Shown piece after piece: positions 21,212 through 31,043 of a stretch of 64,000 nt of DNA (within the stretch, counting starts at the first letter, position 1; every line of letters begins with the position of its first letter). The stretch spans positions 62,001 to 126,000 of the forward strand of contig CALLJS010000013.1 of NCBI GenBank assembly GCA_938050045.1, written 5' to 3'. This stretch comes from an uncultured Sphingomonadaceae bacterium (GTDB lineage Bacteria > Pseudomonadota > Alphaproteobacteria > Sphingomonadales > Sphingomonadaceae). The translations under genes were made by a program, and so were the position numbers. The notes beneath the pieces were generated by a model. That model did no database searches. It was given only the letters and a program-made list of their open reading frames with translations, and had not been told where the DNA came from.

Positions 21212-22195
21212 TTACCACTCGCCATAATCACCATCTTTTTGGCTGGTACGGCGCTTAATATATTTGCGATTATGATGTTCGCCTATCTTTTGGAACACCA
21301 ATATCGGCCATTCACCAAGGTTGCTCTGTTTAACCAATGACAGGTTGGCATAGGCGTTTTGGATCATGTCTAATTGTTTATCGAGCAGCCCCGCCAATAT
21401 CACTATAGCATTGGGTTCGAGAATTTCTTCAAAAGCGGGCGCGAGTTCGATTAAGGGACCGGCCAAGATATTAGCAATCACCAAATCATAGGGCGCGCGC
21501 GCTTGGATGCGTTCATGATCGGTACCCGATGCTTCCACAAATTCGATTTGCGCCTTAGCTGGGCCAATTTTTATGCCATTGCCATGCGCAGCATCAATAG
21601 CAAATTGGCATGCAATGGGGTCAAAATCGCTGGCGATGATAGCGCTATTGGGCCATAATTTATGCGCTGCGAAAGCCAGCAGTCCCGTACCCGTTCCAAT
21701 GTCTGCGATATTCTTATATTGCGCATTTTGCATATGATAATGGTGCAAAGCTTCTAAGCAGCCTGCGGTGGTATTATGATGCCCCGTGCCAAAGGCTTGA
21801 CCAGCGCACATGCGAAGATTGATTTTACCTTCAATGGGTTCTTGCGTATCATTATGCACATGAAATGCTGCAATCATAATCGATTCCAACCCTGCTTGGC
21901 TCATCGTCACCCAATCCTCATCGACAAATTTCTCTACGGCTTGATCTTTGGGCAATTCTCGGCCCAAGAGCGTTTTTATATCGGCATAGAGCGATGGGCT
22001 TGGTTTCTCATTGAGATAAATATCAATCATCCACTGGCTATCATCAAAATCGACAAGCGCGCGCGCAACAATGGTCGGCGGATCGATATGGCGCGTCCAT
22101 TGATTATCAATTTCGAGCTGCGCATTGATCGCTTCGGCTTCTTGGCGATTACAAGCTATGGATATTTTATAATGATCGATTGGGTTAACGGACAT
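21212..22195 (-). CDS. prmA: Ribosomal protein L11 methyltransferase
   Basis: SAM-dependent methyltransferase that modifies ribosomal protein L11. The SAM motif IADIGTGTGLLAFAAHKL and the VIANILAGPLIELAP motif mark the family. The ATG at 22195 is preferred to 22213; it still overlaps the 3' end of the upstream SDR gene by 11 bp, so the two are probably one transcript. The C-terminus ends in a basic then acidic extension. Confidence 0.92.
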   Translation of the reverse strand: MSVNPIDHYKISIACNRQEAEAINAQLEIDNQWTRHIDPPTIVARALVDFDDSQWMIDIYLNEKPSPSLYADIKTLLGRELPKDQAVEKFVDEDWVTMSQAGLESIMIAAFHVHNDTQEPIEGKINLRMCAGQAFGTGHHNTTAGCLEALHHYHMQNAQYKNIADIGTGTGLLAFAAHKLWPNSAIIASDFDPIACQFAIDAAHGNGIKIGPAKAQIEFVEASGTDHERIQARAPYDLVIANILAGPLIELAPAFEEILEPNAIVILAGLLDKQLDMIQNAYANLSLVKQSNLGEWPILVFQKIGEHHNRKYIKRRTSQKDGDYGEW

Positions 22196-22907
22196 AACTG
22201 GCACCATTGGCATCCAATATGCTGCCAGTCATCGATGGCGGTGCATCTAGCGCGCAAAATGCAGCAATTTTGGCAATCTCACTTGGGGCGGCTACTTTGC
22301 CAAGTGGAATATCAGCCAATAATTTATCTCCGCCGCGACTGTTTAAATAATCTTCGGCCATACCCGTCATGGTAAATCCTGGGCAAATAGCAAAAGCATA
22401 TATGGATTGATTGGCATATGCGCGGGCAATGGTTTTGGTCATCGCGACCATAGCCGCTTTTGATGCGGCATAATGCCAGTGATGCGGTGAATCGCCGCGA
22501 TAGGCTGCTCGGCTGGCGATGTTGATAATACGGCCCTCAAATTTACTTTTTTGCCAGTGCTGAACAGCAAAGCGGCATAATTGCGCTGCTGCATCCAAAT
22601 TTATGGTCATGGTCTTGCGCCAATTCTCGGACCAAATATCATCACCTATATCAATGGGATTGGGGTCAAATATGCCCGCATTATTAATCAAAACATCAAT
22701 GCGTCCATCGCATTTGTCCAATGCGCTTTGCCACAGTGGTTTGGGTGCATTTTCTTGGGCTAAATCGCCAATAATATTATCGGGTTGATCGGCATATACT
22801 CGGTTGGAATGTCCAACGATATGACATTGTTTATCCTTTAACATTTCATATATGGCTTTGCCGATACCCCGGCTAGAGCCTGTGATGACTATATTTAATT
22901 TTGACAT
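22185..22907 (-). CDS. SDR family NAD(P)-dependent oxidoreductase
   Basis: Classical short-chain dehydrogenase/reductase, 240 residues. The cofactor motif GSSRGIGKA is near the N-terminus, NNAG in the middle, and the catalytic YAASK follows a serine of the ASRAAYRG region. The C-terminal region (CPGFTMTGMAEDYL, GSILDANGASYVR) fits the family. The substrate is unknown. It lies upstream of and overlaps prmA. Confidence 0.9.
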   Translation of the reverse strand: MSKLNIVITGSSRGIGKAIYEMLKDKQCHIVGHSNRVYADQPDNIIGDLAQENAPKPLWQSALDKCDGRIDVLINNAGIFDPNPIDIGDDIWSENWRKTMTINLDAAAQLCRFAVQHWQKSKFEGRIINIASRAAYRGDSPHHWHYAASKAAMVAMTKTIARAYANQSIYAFAICPGFTMTGMAEDYLNSRGGDKLLADIPLGKVAAPSEIAKIAAFCALDAPPSMTGSILDANGASYVR

Positions 22908-23092
22908 ATGCCAAGCATAGGCTGATTGCTAAAAATTGAAAGAATAATGATAAAGACTCAATATGAAACGCTAAATAGTTGTGCAAAAATGCTAAGGGCC
23001 ACTTGCAACTCTATGGTAATCGGTTAAAGACTATTCATTATCTGCTAAAAAGCAAATGTTTGATTAGATTTTTCTACAGGATGAGCTTCATT

Positions 23093-23497
23093 ATGAGCCA
23101 AAATAAATCCAGACCATTATCTCCGCATCTGGGCGTATATCGTTGGGGACCTGCTATGCTGGTCTCAATTATCAATCGCGTTGTTGGTAATGCGTTGGCG
23201 ACCGTAGGCGCATTGGCACTTTTGTGGTGGTTATATGCCATATCAACAGGGCCAGAAGCACTAGATTATTTGAAAAGCTGGTTTGATTTTTATTATCTAG
23301 GCTATATTATTTTGGTTGGCATAACATGGTCATTTTTCCAGCATCTTTTTGGCGGGATTCGGCATTTGGTCATGGATGCAGGCGCAGGTTATGAATTGAA
23401 CGGCAATAAATTTTGGTCAATGATGACTTTTGTTGCCGCCATATCAGCGACAGGCCTTGTTTGGGCTTATATATTAACCAGCATGTTGGAGGCTTAA
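23093..23497 (+). CDS. sdhC: Succinate dehydrogenase cytochrome b556 subunit
   Basis: Membrane anchor of complex II that binds heme b and quinone. The protein has three hydrophobic helices and the family signature HLFGGIRHLVMDAG, with the heme-ligand histidine in this region. The open frame begins at 22979, but the ATG at 23093 (RPLSPHLGVYRW N-terminus) gives the usual 134 residues. An AGGA lies about 11 bases upstream. It is the first gene of sdhCDA. Confidence 0.94.
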   Translation: MSQNKSRPLSPHLGVYRWGPAMLVSIINRVVGNALATVGALALLWWLYAISTGPEALDYLKSWFDFYYLGYIILVGITWSFFQHLFGGIRHLVMDAGAGYELNGNKFWSMMTFVAAISATGLVWAYILTSMLEA

Positions 23498-23500
23498 TCC

Positions 23501-23890
23501 ATGGGACAAGGAACAGGAATTGGCCGCGTACGCGGGCTTGGGTCAGCAAAACATGGATCGCATCATTGGATTGTTCAGCGTCTCACCGCTCTGGGAAATT
23601 TAACATTAACATTATGGTTGTTATTTTCCATAGTGACGCTCACCAATTTTGAGCATGAGACTTTAGCGGCTTGGCTATCGCAAATATCAGTAGCGGTACC
23701 AATGATATTGATGCTTATTAGTGTATTTTGGCATCTAAAATTGGGTATGCAGGTAATGATAGAGGATTATGTATCCGATACGGCGCTTCGGTTAATTGCC
23801 CTGACTTTATTAAATTTCTATGCCTTCGGCGGTGCCATTTTTGGTATTTTTATTGTTGCTAAATTAGCCTTTACGGGAGTTGCTTCTTAA
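23501..23890 (+). CDS. sdhD: Succinate dehydrogenase membrane anchor subunit
   Basis: Second membrane subunit of complex II, 129 residues with three hydrophobic helices. The [20 protein letters not shown]-terminal part and [14 protein letters not shown] are typical, with the heme/quinone-region histidine in the latter. It starts 3 bp after sdhC and its last base overlaps the sdhA ATG. Confidence 0.94.
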   Translation: MGQGTGIGRVRGLGSAKHGSHHWIVQRLTALGNLTLTLWLLFSIVTLTNFEHETLAAWLSQISVAVPMILMLISVFWHLKLGMQVMIEDYVSDTALRLIALTLLNFYAFGGAIFGIFIVAKLAFTGVAS

Positions 23891-25701
23891 TGTCGGATAC
23901 TCAACCAAGCTATAAAATTATCGATCATACTTATGATTCTGTTGTTGTGGGTGCTGGCGGTTCGGGTCTTCGCGCCACAATGGGCAGCGCAGAAGCTGGA
24001 TTAAAAACCGCGTGCATCACCAAAGTATTTCCAACCCGTAGCCACACCGTGGCGGCCCAAGGCGGCATTGCTGCATCTTTGGGTAATAATACGCCCGATC
24101 ATTGGTCATGGCATATGTTTGATACGGTCAAAGGGTCTGATTGGCTTGGCGATCAAGATGCGATTGAATATTTGGTGCGCGAAGCACCCGCAGCCGTTTA
24201 TGAGCTAGAACATGCTGGCGTGCCTTTTTCGCGCAATGACGATGGTACTATCTATCAGCGTCCTTTTGGCGGCCATATGCAAAATATGGGCGAAGGCCCA
24301 CCTGTGCAACGCACCTGCGCAGCGGCTGATAGAACGGGCCATGCGATGCTCCATGCGCTTTATCAACAAAGCTTAAAGTATGATGCGGATTTTTTTGTCG
24401 AATATTTTGCCATTGATCTCATCATGGAAGATGGTGCGTGCCGTGGCGTTATCGCTATGTGTATGGAAGATGGCTCAATCCATCGTTTCCGCAGCCATGC
24501 CGTGACCTTGGCAACGGGCGGCTATGGCCGTTGTTATTTTTCAGCGACCTCTGCGCATACTTGTACCGGCGATGGCGGCGGTATGGCTTTGCGCGCTGGT
24601 ATCGCTTTGCAGGATATGGAATTTGTCCAATTCCACCCAACGGGTATTTATGGCGCTGGTGTGCTTATTACCGAGGGCGCGCGCGGGGAGGGTGGTTATT
24701 TGACCAATTCCGAAGGCGAGCGTTTCATGGAACGTTATGCACCATCGGCCAAAGATTTAGCCAGCCGCGATGTTGTATCGCGCTGTATGGCCACCGAAAT
24801 CCGCGAAGGACGCGGTGTCGGCAAAGAAGGCGATCATATCTATCTGCATCTTGACCATATTGACCAAGATATATTGGCAGAACGTCTGCCTGGTATTACC
24901 GAAACAGGCAAAATTTTCGCAGGCCGTGATTTGACACGCCAACCGCTGCCTGTTGTGCCAACCGTGCATTATAATATGGGTGGTATTCCGACCAATTATC
25001 ATGGCGAAGTTATATCGGCGACCAAAAAAGACCCTGATGCAACGGTTCCGGGCCTTTATGCCGTTGGCGAAGCCGCTTGCGTTTCTGTGCATGGCGCAAA
25101 CCGTTTGGGCTCTAATAGTTTAATCGATTTAGTCGTATTTGGCCGTGCAACAGGATTGCGCCTTAAAGAGACTATTAAGCCAGGCACTTCGCATCAGCCG
25201 CTTCCCAAAGATAGTGCTGATCTGCCATTGGCGCGTATTGACCATTTCCGTAATGCGAAGGGCGGATCACCGACCGCTGAGATTCGTTTGGAAATGCAAA
25301 AAACGATGCAAAAACATTGCGCGGTGTTCCGCGATAATGAACTGCTCAGCGAAGGTAAAAATTTGATGCAACAGGTCAATAAGCGCATGGAAGATGTGCA
25401 TGTCACCGATGCATCATTAATTTGGAACACCGATCTTATCGAGACATTAGAGCTTGATAATCTGCTCGGCCAAGCGGTTTGCACCATGAATAGTGCAGAA
25501 AATCGCAAAGAAAGCCGTGGTGCGCACATGCATGAAGACCATGGCGATCGTGATGATAAAAAATGGATGAAACATACTATCGCTAACTTTGATGGCTGGG
25601 GCGGCAAAGGCGGCAAAGTCAAAATTGACTATCGTCCTGTGCATGAATTTACGCTGACCGATGATGCGGAATATATCAAACCGAAGAAGCGTGTTTATTG
25701 A
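23890..25701 (+). CDS. sdhA: Succinate dehydrogenase flavoprotein subunit
   Basis: FAD subunit that oxidises succinate to fumarate. The 603-residue protein has the dinucleotide fold [13 protein letters not shown], the covalent-FAD histidine region [13 protein letters not shown], the [10 protein letters not shown] active-site segment and the C-terminal DYRPVH. Unusually, the iron-sulfur subunit gene sdhB does not follow; the next gene is a convergent lactate dehydrogenase. Confidence 0.98.
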   Translation: MSDTQPSYKIIDHTYDSVVVGAGGSGLRATMGSAEAGLKTACITKVFPTRSHTVAAQGGIAASLGNNTPDHWSWHMFDTVKGSDWLGDQDAIEYLVREAPAAVYELEHAGVPFSRNDDGTIYQRPFGGHMQNMGEGPPVQRTCAAADRTGHAMLHALYQQSLKYDADFFVEYFAIDLIMEDGACRGVIAMCMEDGSIHRFRSHAVTLATGGYGRCYFSATSAHTCTGDGGGMALRAGIALQDMEFVQFHPTGIYGAGVLITEGARGEGGYLTNSEGERFMERYAPSAKDLASRDVVSRCMATEIREGRGVGKEGDHIYLHLDHIDQDILAERLPGITETGKIFAGRDLTRQPLPVVPTVHYNMGGIPTNYHGEVISATKKDPDATVPGLYAVGEAACVSVHGANRLGSNSLIDLVVFGRATGLRLKETIKPGTSHQPLPKDSADLPLARIDHFRNAKGGSPTAEIRLEMQKTMQKHCAVFRDNELLSEGKNLMQQVNKRMEDVHVTDASLIWNTDLIETLELDNLLGQAVCTMNSAENRKESRGAHMHEDHGDRDDKKWMKHTIANFDGWGGKGGKVKIDYRPVHEFTLTDDAEYIKPKKRVY

Positions 25702-25744
25702 GTTCACAGAGAATAATTTGATCGTAGAGCGGTAATGAGAATAG

Positions 25745-26893
25745 TCATCGCCAGCGCAGCATAGAGCGATCAAGTTGTGACAAAGATTGGACGCCCATGA
25801 GCTTCATGTCGCGTTCAATCTCGTCGCGTAATTTGCCCATTATGCGCTCAACGCCCTCTTGCCCCGCAGCGGCTAAGGCATAGAGGTAAAGCCGTCCGCC
25901 AGAGCAAGCCGTCGCACCGCAAGCCATTGCTTTTAGGATGTGCGAGCCGCGCGTGATACCGCCATCGCAAATAATATCTATCTGACCGCCGACTGCATCG
26001 GCAATTTCAGAGATTTGGTCAAAGGGGCTGCGCGATCCATCCAATTGCCGGCCACCATGGTTGGACACCATAATCGCATCAGCGCCTATTGCGACGGCAC
26101 GGCGCGCATCATCGGCGGACATGACCCCTTTTAAGCAAAATTGACCGCCCCAATCAGAACGAATTTGCGCCGCCATATCCCAATCCATAGATTGATCGAG
26201 CATCGTGTTGAAATATTCGCCTACCGACAGCGCCACATTTGAGCCTTCATCGACATGGTCTTTGAGGTTAGAAAGCTCAAATTTCTCGCGCAGCATATAA
26301 TTTAAGCCCCAAGCGGGTTTTGCTGCATAGCTCAAAAAACTGCGCGGGGTTATTTTGGGCGGACTGGTAAAACCGCTGCGCAGGCAGCGTTCTCGATTAC
26401 CGCCTACGATGGTATCAACGGTTAAAGTTAGCGCATCAAAATTTGCTGCCTTGCACCGCTCTATCATCGATGCGTTGAGGGCTTTATCTTTGTGGATATA
26501 GAGCTGAAACATTTTGGGCGTGGTAATGCTTGCGCCAATTTCTTCTATGCTGACGGTTGCTAGCGAGCTTATGCCAAAAAAAACACCATATTTTTGCGCG
26601 GCGCGGGCGACGGCTCGCTCGCCTTGCCAATGAAATAATCGCTGCAACGCGGTGGGGGATAGGAATAATGGCATATCCATTTTCTGCCCCATCACAGTTA
26701 CCGACATATCGATATTTTCAACGCCCGCCAAAACATTGGGTATTAAATCACAATCATCAAAAGAAGATGCATTACGGTTTTTGGTCATCTCATCATCCGC
26801 TGCCCCGTCGATATAATCAAATATCGGATAGGGCAATCGTCTTCGGGCTAGCTCTCGAAAATCATGCACATTGTGGCATTGTGATAGCTTCAT
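25745..26893 (-). CDS. lldD: FMN-dependent alpha-hydroxy-acid (L-lactate) dehydrogenase
   Basis: Flavoenzyme that oxidises L-lactate or a related 2-hydroxy acid to the keto acid. The 382-residue sequence has the FMN-binding barrel segments PIFDYIDGAADDE, the catalytic SNHGGRQLDGSRSP and the DGGITRGSHILKA phosphate-binding loop. The symbol reflects closest resemblance; mandelate or glycolate activity cannot be excluded. It converges on sdhA. Confidence 0.85.
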   Translation of the reverse strand: MKLSQCHNVHDFRELARRRLPYPIFDYIDGAADDEMTKNRNASSFDDCDLIPNVLAGVENIDMSVTVMGQKMDMPLFLSPTALQRLFHWQGERAVARAAQKYGVFFGISSLATVSIEEIGASITTPKMFQLYIHKDKALNASMIERCKAANFDALTLTVDTIVGGNRERCLRSGFTSPPKITPRSFLSYAAKPAWGLNYMLREKFELSNLKDHVDEGSNVALSVGEYFNTMLDQSMDWDMAAQIRSDWGGQFCLKGVMSADDARRAVAIGADAIMVSNHGGRQLDGSRSPFDQISEIADAVGGQIDIICDGGITRGSHILKAMACGATACSGGRLYLYALAAAGQEGVERIMGKLRDEIERDMKLMGVQSLSQLDRSMLRWR

Positions 26894-26907
26894 AAGATAA
26901 GCCTATC

Positions 26908-27399
26908 TTATTTAATGGAAGTTGGGCGTGCGGGGATTTCGCATTTACGCTCTTGACCAATGCCCTTTATAAAAGCCCTGCGCGTTATGCCCGCTGTTAC
27001 GGCTTCATTATATCTACGCTGTGCTTTAGCTGCGCCAGATACCTCTCGCACAATACCGCGAAATGGAATGATACCTCCAGTGATAGAGCCGCCCACACGA
27101 CTGGCGGTCTCTTTTCTTTTTTCGGAAGATTCTTTATCTACTTTTTCATCAAGGTCGGGACCCAGCACTTCGTTCAATTCTTTGACCTCTTTTATCAGAG
27201 CTGAGCAACTGTTTAATTTTTTAAGCGAATAGGGTTTTTTCTGAATATCTTTTAATTTTTCGGGTATCTTAATTTTTTTGGCATTCACATCTTGCGCAGG
27301 CTGAGTGGCTATATCTGATGCTGTATCTTTGGTCGATTGCGCGTGCAAAGCCGCGAATGATATTGGTGCTAAAAATAATATAAAAAGAGGGCGTTTCAT
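26908..27399 (-). CDS. Exported protein of unknown function, coupled to ypfJ
   Basis: A 163-residue protein not recognised as any named family. Residues 1-20 form a signal peptide ending near AALHAQ. The mature part is Lys/Glu-rich, with one cysteine pair candidate (Cys near residue 65 and Cys near 154) and a small Gly-rich hydrophobic patch (GGSITGGIIPF). The start codon shares one base with the ypfJ stop (TAATG), and ypfJ's last codons include GAAGGA as ribosome-binding site, so translation is coupled. A periplasmic role beside the metallopeptidase is inference. Confidence 0.75.
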   Translation of the reverse strand: MKRPLFILFLAPISFAALHAQSTKDTASDIATQPAQDVNAKKIKIPEKLKDIQKKPYSLKKLNSCSALIKEVKELNEVLGPDLDEKVDKESSEKRKETASRVGGSITGGIIPFRGIVREVSGAAKAQRRYNEAVTAGITRRAFIKGIGQERKCEIPARPTSIK

Positions 27400-28331
27400 T
27401 ATAATATTCCTTCAAATGTATTGCAGTTATTTGGATTTCCGCTTTCAAGGCCACGGCGAAGCCATTTTTTGCGCTGCGCGCTCGTACCATGGGTAAAGCT
27501 CTCGGGCATGGGACGTTTGCCAGCGGCGCGGGATAATATATCATCGCCAATGGCATTGGCCGCCGCCATAGCTTCTTCTATATCGCCAGCTTCGAGACGG
27601 TCTTGATTCAAATTAGCCCATACGCCTGCATAACAATCGGCCTGTAATTCCATGCGCACTTGCAAAGCATTGCTCTTCGCTTTTGAAACGCGAGATTGCG
27701 CCTGACGGACTTTGCCAGAAATAGCTGTGATGGTTTGAATATGATGCCCAACCTCATGCGCGATAACATAGGCATAAGCAAAATCACCCGATGCACCCAG
27801 TTTGTTTTTCATTTCATCAAAGAAATTTGTGTCTAAATAAATAGCTTGGTCGGCGGGGCAATAAAAAGGCCCCATAGCGGCCTGCGCTGCCCCGCATGCG
27901 CTGCTATTTTGATCGGTGTAAAAATTGAGAGTAGGGGCTTTATAGGGCTGTCCGCTGGCCGAGAATAATTGCGACCAGCTTTGCTCGGTGGATGCTAAAA
28001 CGCGGCAAGCAAATAATTCTTCTTCTGTATCGCAGGCGGTGCGCGATCTTGATGCTGTGCTTTGTTGTCCAATAGGCGCATTACCAGATAAGGAAGCAAT
28101 ATTTCCTCCTCCGCCGACAATGAAATAAATTATGCCGCCGATGATTAATATCACCCACCCCAATTTACTGCGCAATAGATAAGGTAATATAGCCATGAGC
28201 AGGCCGATCCCGCCTCTGCCGCCGCCTCCACTTGCGATGCGCCCTGCACCCAAACCGCCAAAGATTGAACGGTTTGAACCGCGTCCTAAATCACGAACAT
28301 TATTGCTTGGTTCTACATCATTCAGGCGCAT
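27399..28331 (-). CDS. ypfJ: Neutral zinc metallopeptidase, YpfJ family
   Basis: Membrane-anchored putative zinc metallopeptidase. A Gly-rich N-terminus is followed by a transmembrane segment at about residues 44-73. The catalytic HEVGH lies at residues 192-196 in the AHEVGHHIQ context. The conserved ELQADCYAGVWAN supplies the third ligand region. Length 310 is usual. The substrate is unknown. The gene directly precedes and overlaps the unknown exported protein. Confidence 0.9.
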   Translation of the reverse strand: MRLNDVEPSNNVRDLGRGSNRSIFGGLGAGRIASGGGGRGGIGLLMAILPYLLRSKLGWVILIIGGIIYFIVGGGGNIASLSGNAPIGQQSTASRSRTACDTEEELFACRVLASTEQSWSQLFSASGQPYKAPTLNFYTDQNSSACGAAQAAMGPFYCPADQAIYLDTNFFDEMKNKLGASGDFAYAYVIAHEVGHHIQTITAISGKVRQAQSRVSKAKSNALQVRMELQADCYAGVWANLNQDRLEAGDIEEAMAAANAIGDDILSRAAGKRPMPESFTHGTSAQRKKWLRRGLESGNPNNCNTFEGIL

Positions 28332-28448
28332 GGGAATTTCCCTGTGATAGTCTTATATTCTTCATAATAATATTGCGGTATTTCGATAAAAGCGCAACAG
28401 TCTTATTCTTTTCTCGGCGGCGATTCACAAGATAACAAGGTCATCATA

Positions 28449-29234
28449 ATGTTCTTAAAAGGCAAAACGGCATTAATAACGGGCTCTACATCGGGCATTG
28501 GTTTGGGATATGCGCGCGCTTTGGCTAGCGAAGGCGCTAAAATCATGCTGAACGGTTTTGGCGATCCCAATGAAATAGCGTCTTATATCGATGAATTATC
28601 GCTGCTCAATGGTCATGAGGCGGCTCATAATGGTGCTGATTTGACCAAGCCGCAGGAAATTCGAGATATGATAGCAGAATGCGGCGCAACATTAGGCGCA
28701 CCCGATATCATTATCAATAATGCAGGGATACAACATGTTGCGCCGATTGATGCGTTCCCAGAAGACAAATGGGATGCGATTATTTCGATCATATTATCGT
28801 CTGCATTTCACGTCACCAAAGCCGCATTGCCCGCAATGCAGCAAAAAGGGTGGGGCCGCATTATCAATACAGGTTCGATGCACAGCATCGTCGCTAGCCC
28901 TTATAAATCAGCTTATAATGCAGCAAAACATGGAATATCGGGTTTTACCAAAACGGTTGCATTAGAAGTAGCCCAGCAAGGCATTACGGTGAATAGCATC
29001 TGCCCGGGCTATGTATGGACACCGTTGGTAGAGGGGCAAATCCCCGACACAATGAAAACCCGCAACATGAGCTATGATGAAGTTATCAATGATGTATTGC
29101 TGGCCAATCAACCGAGTAAGAAATTTGTTTCTATTGAGCAAGTCGCATCAATGGCACTTTATTTGTGCCGCGATGAAGCCGGAGCTATTACAGGGTCCGA
29201 GATAAAAATAGATGGGGGTTGGACGGCGCAATAA
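28449..29234 (+). CDS. bdhA: 3-hydroxybutyrate dehydrogenase
   Basis: Short-chain dehydrogenase that interconverts 3-hydroxybutyrate and acetoacetate with NAD. The 261 residues show GSTSGIGLGYA, NNAGIQHVAPI, the catalytic YNAAKHG and the family-specific CPGYVWTPLVEGQIPD. This fits polyhydroxybutyrate or ketone-body turnover. No other PHB gene is in the window. Confidence 0.93.
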   Translation: MFLKGKTALITGSTSGIGLGYARALASEGAKIMLNGFGDPNEIASYIDELSLLNGHEAAHNGADLTKPQEIRDMIAECGATLGAPDIIINNAGIQHVAPIDAFPEDKWDAIISIILSSAFHVTKAALPAMQQKGWGRIINTGSMHSIVASPYKSAYNAAKHGISGFTKTVALEVAQQGITVNSICPGYVWTPLVEGQIPDTMKTRNMSYDEVINDVLLANQPSKKFVSIEQVASMALYLCRDEAGAITGSEIKIDGGWTAQ

Positions 29235-29305
29235 GAGCGGGCAATAATGATTTGACGTTCCCTTAGGGCAGTGACATTATGGTCAATTATTTGGGGATAG
29301 AAATT

Positions 29306-30625
29306 ATGAAAATTAGAAATATTGCGGCATGCGTAGCGTTTTTATCATTAACCACGCCAGCGCATGCTGATGAATTACGCGATGCTGTGACGGCTCAAAT
29401 GCCATCTTTAATGGAGATTTATCGTGATCTGCATAGCAACCCCGAATTGAGTTTTCAGGAATTTCGTACGGCTAAAAAATTAGCAGATGAAGCGCGTAAA
29501 TTGGGTTTTGATGTTACCGAAAAAGTGGGCCGCACCGGCGTCGTTGCGGTGATGAAAAATGGTGATGGGCCGACCATTATGCTGCGCGCTGATATGGATG
29601 GTCTGCCCGTTATAGAGCAAACGGGATTGCCATTTGCATCCAAAGTTACGGCAACTACGCAAGATGGTATCGAAACTGGCGTCATGCATGCCTGTGGTCA
29701 TGATACGCACATGACAGCGTGGGTAGGGGCCGCGCGATATTTATCCACCAATAAAGATAAATGGTCTGGTACTTTGGTCATGATATTGCAACCAGCAGAG
29801 GAAATTGGCTCTGGTGCCCGTGAAATGCTGGCAGATGGACTATATACGCGCTTTCCCAAACCCGATTATGTTTTAGCTTTTCATGATGCGGCGGGTGTTC
29901 CTGCTGGTATTGTTGGCTTTTCTAGCGGCTTTGCTCTCGCTAATGTGGATAGCGTCGATATCATAGTCAAAGGCGTAGGCGGTCATGGTGCTTATCCGCA
30001 TACAACGAAAGACCCTGTTGTTTTGGCCAGCAGGATAGTAACGTCATTGCAAACATTGGTAAGCCGAGAAATTAGCCCGCAAGAGCCAGCCGTCGTAACG
30101 GTGGGCAGTTTTCATGCTGGTTCAAAGCATAATATCATTTCTGAAGAAGCCAAATTATTATTGACTGTAAGAAGTTATTCAGATGAAACGCGCGATGCTC
30201 TGATTGCTGGAATAAAGCGTATCGCACGGGGAGAGGCGATTGCCGCAGGTTTGCCCGAGGATAAAATGCCAACCATTATCCACCGCGAAGATGAATATAC
30301 ACCCGCAACATTTAACAATCCAGAATTGGTCGAACCTGTCGTGAAAATTTTTACGCAAAGATTTGGAGAACAGCGCGTTATAACTGCACCGCCCGTGATG
30401 GGAGGGGAAGATTTTAGCCGTTATAGACGCGCAGATCCTGATACTATCAAAAGCTTCATCTTTTGGGTGGGCGGCGTGCCGCAAGATGACTATAATGCAG
30501 CAAAAGAGAGCGGCACGGCCTTACCATCGCTGCATTCGCCATTTTGGGCACCTGATGCTGAAAAAGTAGTGGCTACTGGAACAGAGGCTATAGTAGCAGC
30601 CACTTTGGACATCATGAAAAAATAG
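29306..30625 (+). CDS. Exported M20 family amidohydrolase
   Basis: Zinc aminoacylase/carboxypeptidase of the hippurate-hydrolase group (M20D). An N-terminal signal peptide (to about AHA, residue 21) sends it to the periplasm. Metal-binding MHACGHDTHM and the catalytic QPAEEIGSGAREM are visible, with a dimerisation domain between. The ATG at 29306 follows GGGGA and replaces an upstream frame start. Release of amino acids from N-acyl conjugates is the likely role. Confidence 0.92.
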   Translation: MKIRNIAACVAFLSLTTPAHADELRDAVTAQMPSLMEIYRDLHSNPELSFQEFRTAKKLADEARKLGFDVTEKVGRTGVVAVMKNGDGPTIMLRADMDGLPVIEQTGLPFASKVTATTQDGIETGVMHACGHDTHMTAWVGAARYLSTNKDKWSGTLVMILQPAEEIGSGAREMLADGLYTRFPKPDYVLAFHDAAGVPAGIVGFSSGFALANVDSVDIIVKGVGGHGAYPHTTKDPVVLASRIVTSLQTLVSREISPQEPAVVTVGSFHAGSKHNIISEEAKLLLTVRSYSDETRDALIAGIKRIARGEAIAAGLPEDKMPTIIHREDEYTPATFNNPELVEPVVKIFTQRFGEQRVITAPPVMGGEDFSRYRRADPDTIKSFIFWVGGVPQDDYNAAKESGTALPSLHSPFWAPDAEKVVATGTEAIVAATLDIMKK

Positions 30626-30632
30626 CGATAAT

Positions 30633-31043
30633 TTAATCGATTATCTGATTTTCTGCAATAATTGAGCCTGTGACATTATCATTAGCGGCGCGATTGGCCT
30701 CAGCATCGCTATTGTTTTGAGGGCTGTTATCCCTATCAAAATCATCAGAATAAATGCTGATCGATGGATCGCCAAATGAGAAGCCTTCATAGTCTTCATC
30801 GTCTTCATAATCTTCATCGTCTTCATAATCTTCGTCATAGACTTCATCATAGTTTTCGTCATAATCTTCGACAATATTTTGATTATTTGCTTGGTATTTT
30901 TCTGCTGTTTCGGGTGATGTTGCAAACGCTTCTTGTTCTTTATCATGTGTTTCTTGCGAAACGTCAAAACTAGATGGAACCGCCAAAGCGAGCAATGAAG
31001 TAAAGCCAGTAACACCAAGTGCCAATTTCAATGTTTTATTCAT
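30633..31043 (-). CDS. Acidic low-complexity exported protein
   Basis: A 136-residue protein of unknown function. Residues 1-23 look like a signal peptide or anchor (LGVTGFTSLLALAVPSSF). The middle is extremely acidic and Tyr-rich, ending in three DEDYED-type hexapeptides. The C-terminus is Asn/Ala-rich. The repeats come from 18-bp DNA units at 30785-30838. Possible roles are cation binding or surface display; neither is shown. The opposite strand across the same span is not a credible gene. Confidence 0.65.
   Translation of the reverse strand: MNKTLKLALGVTGFTSLLALAVPSSFDVSQETHDKEQEAFATSPETAEKYQANNQNIVEDYDENYDEVYDEDYEDDEDYEDDEDYEGFSFGDPSISIYSDDFDRDNSPQNNSDAEANRAANDNVTGSIIAENQIID
30785..30838 (-). 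repeat. Three 18-bp repeats encoding DEDYED
   Basis: Units at 30785-30802, 30803-30820 and 30821-30838 differ at only a few positions and keep the reading frame. More degenerate copies (DYDENYDEVYD) precede them in the protein, suggesting stepwise growth. Confidence 0.85.

Noticed and set aside
30641-31018. Alternative minus-strand frame over the acidic protein gene
   Set aside because: It reads Met/Ile/Lys-rich repeats of the same 18-bp units and has no signal peptide or family features; the acidic frame has a plausible export signal.
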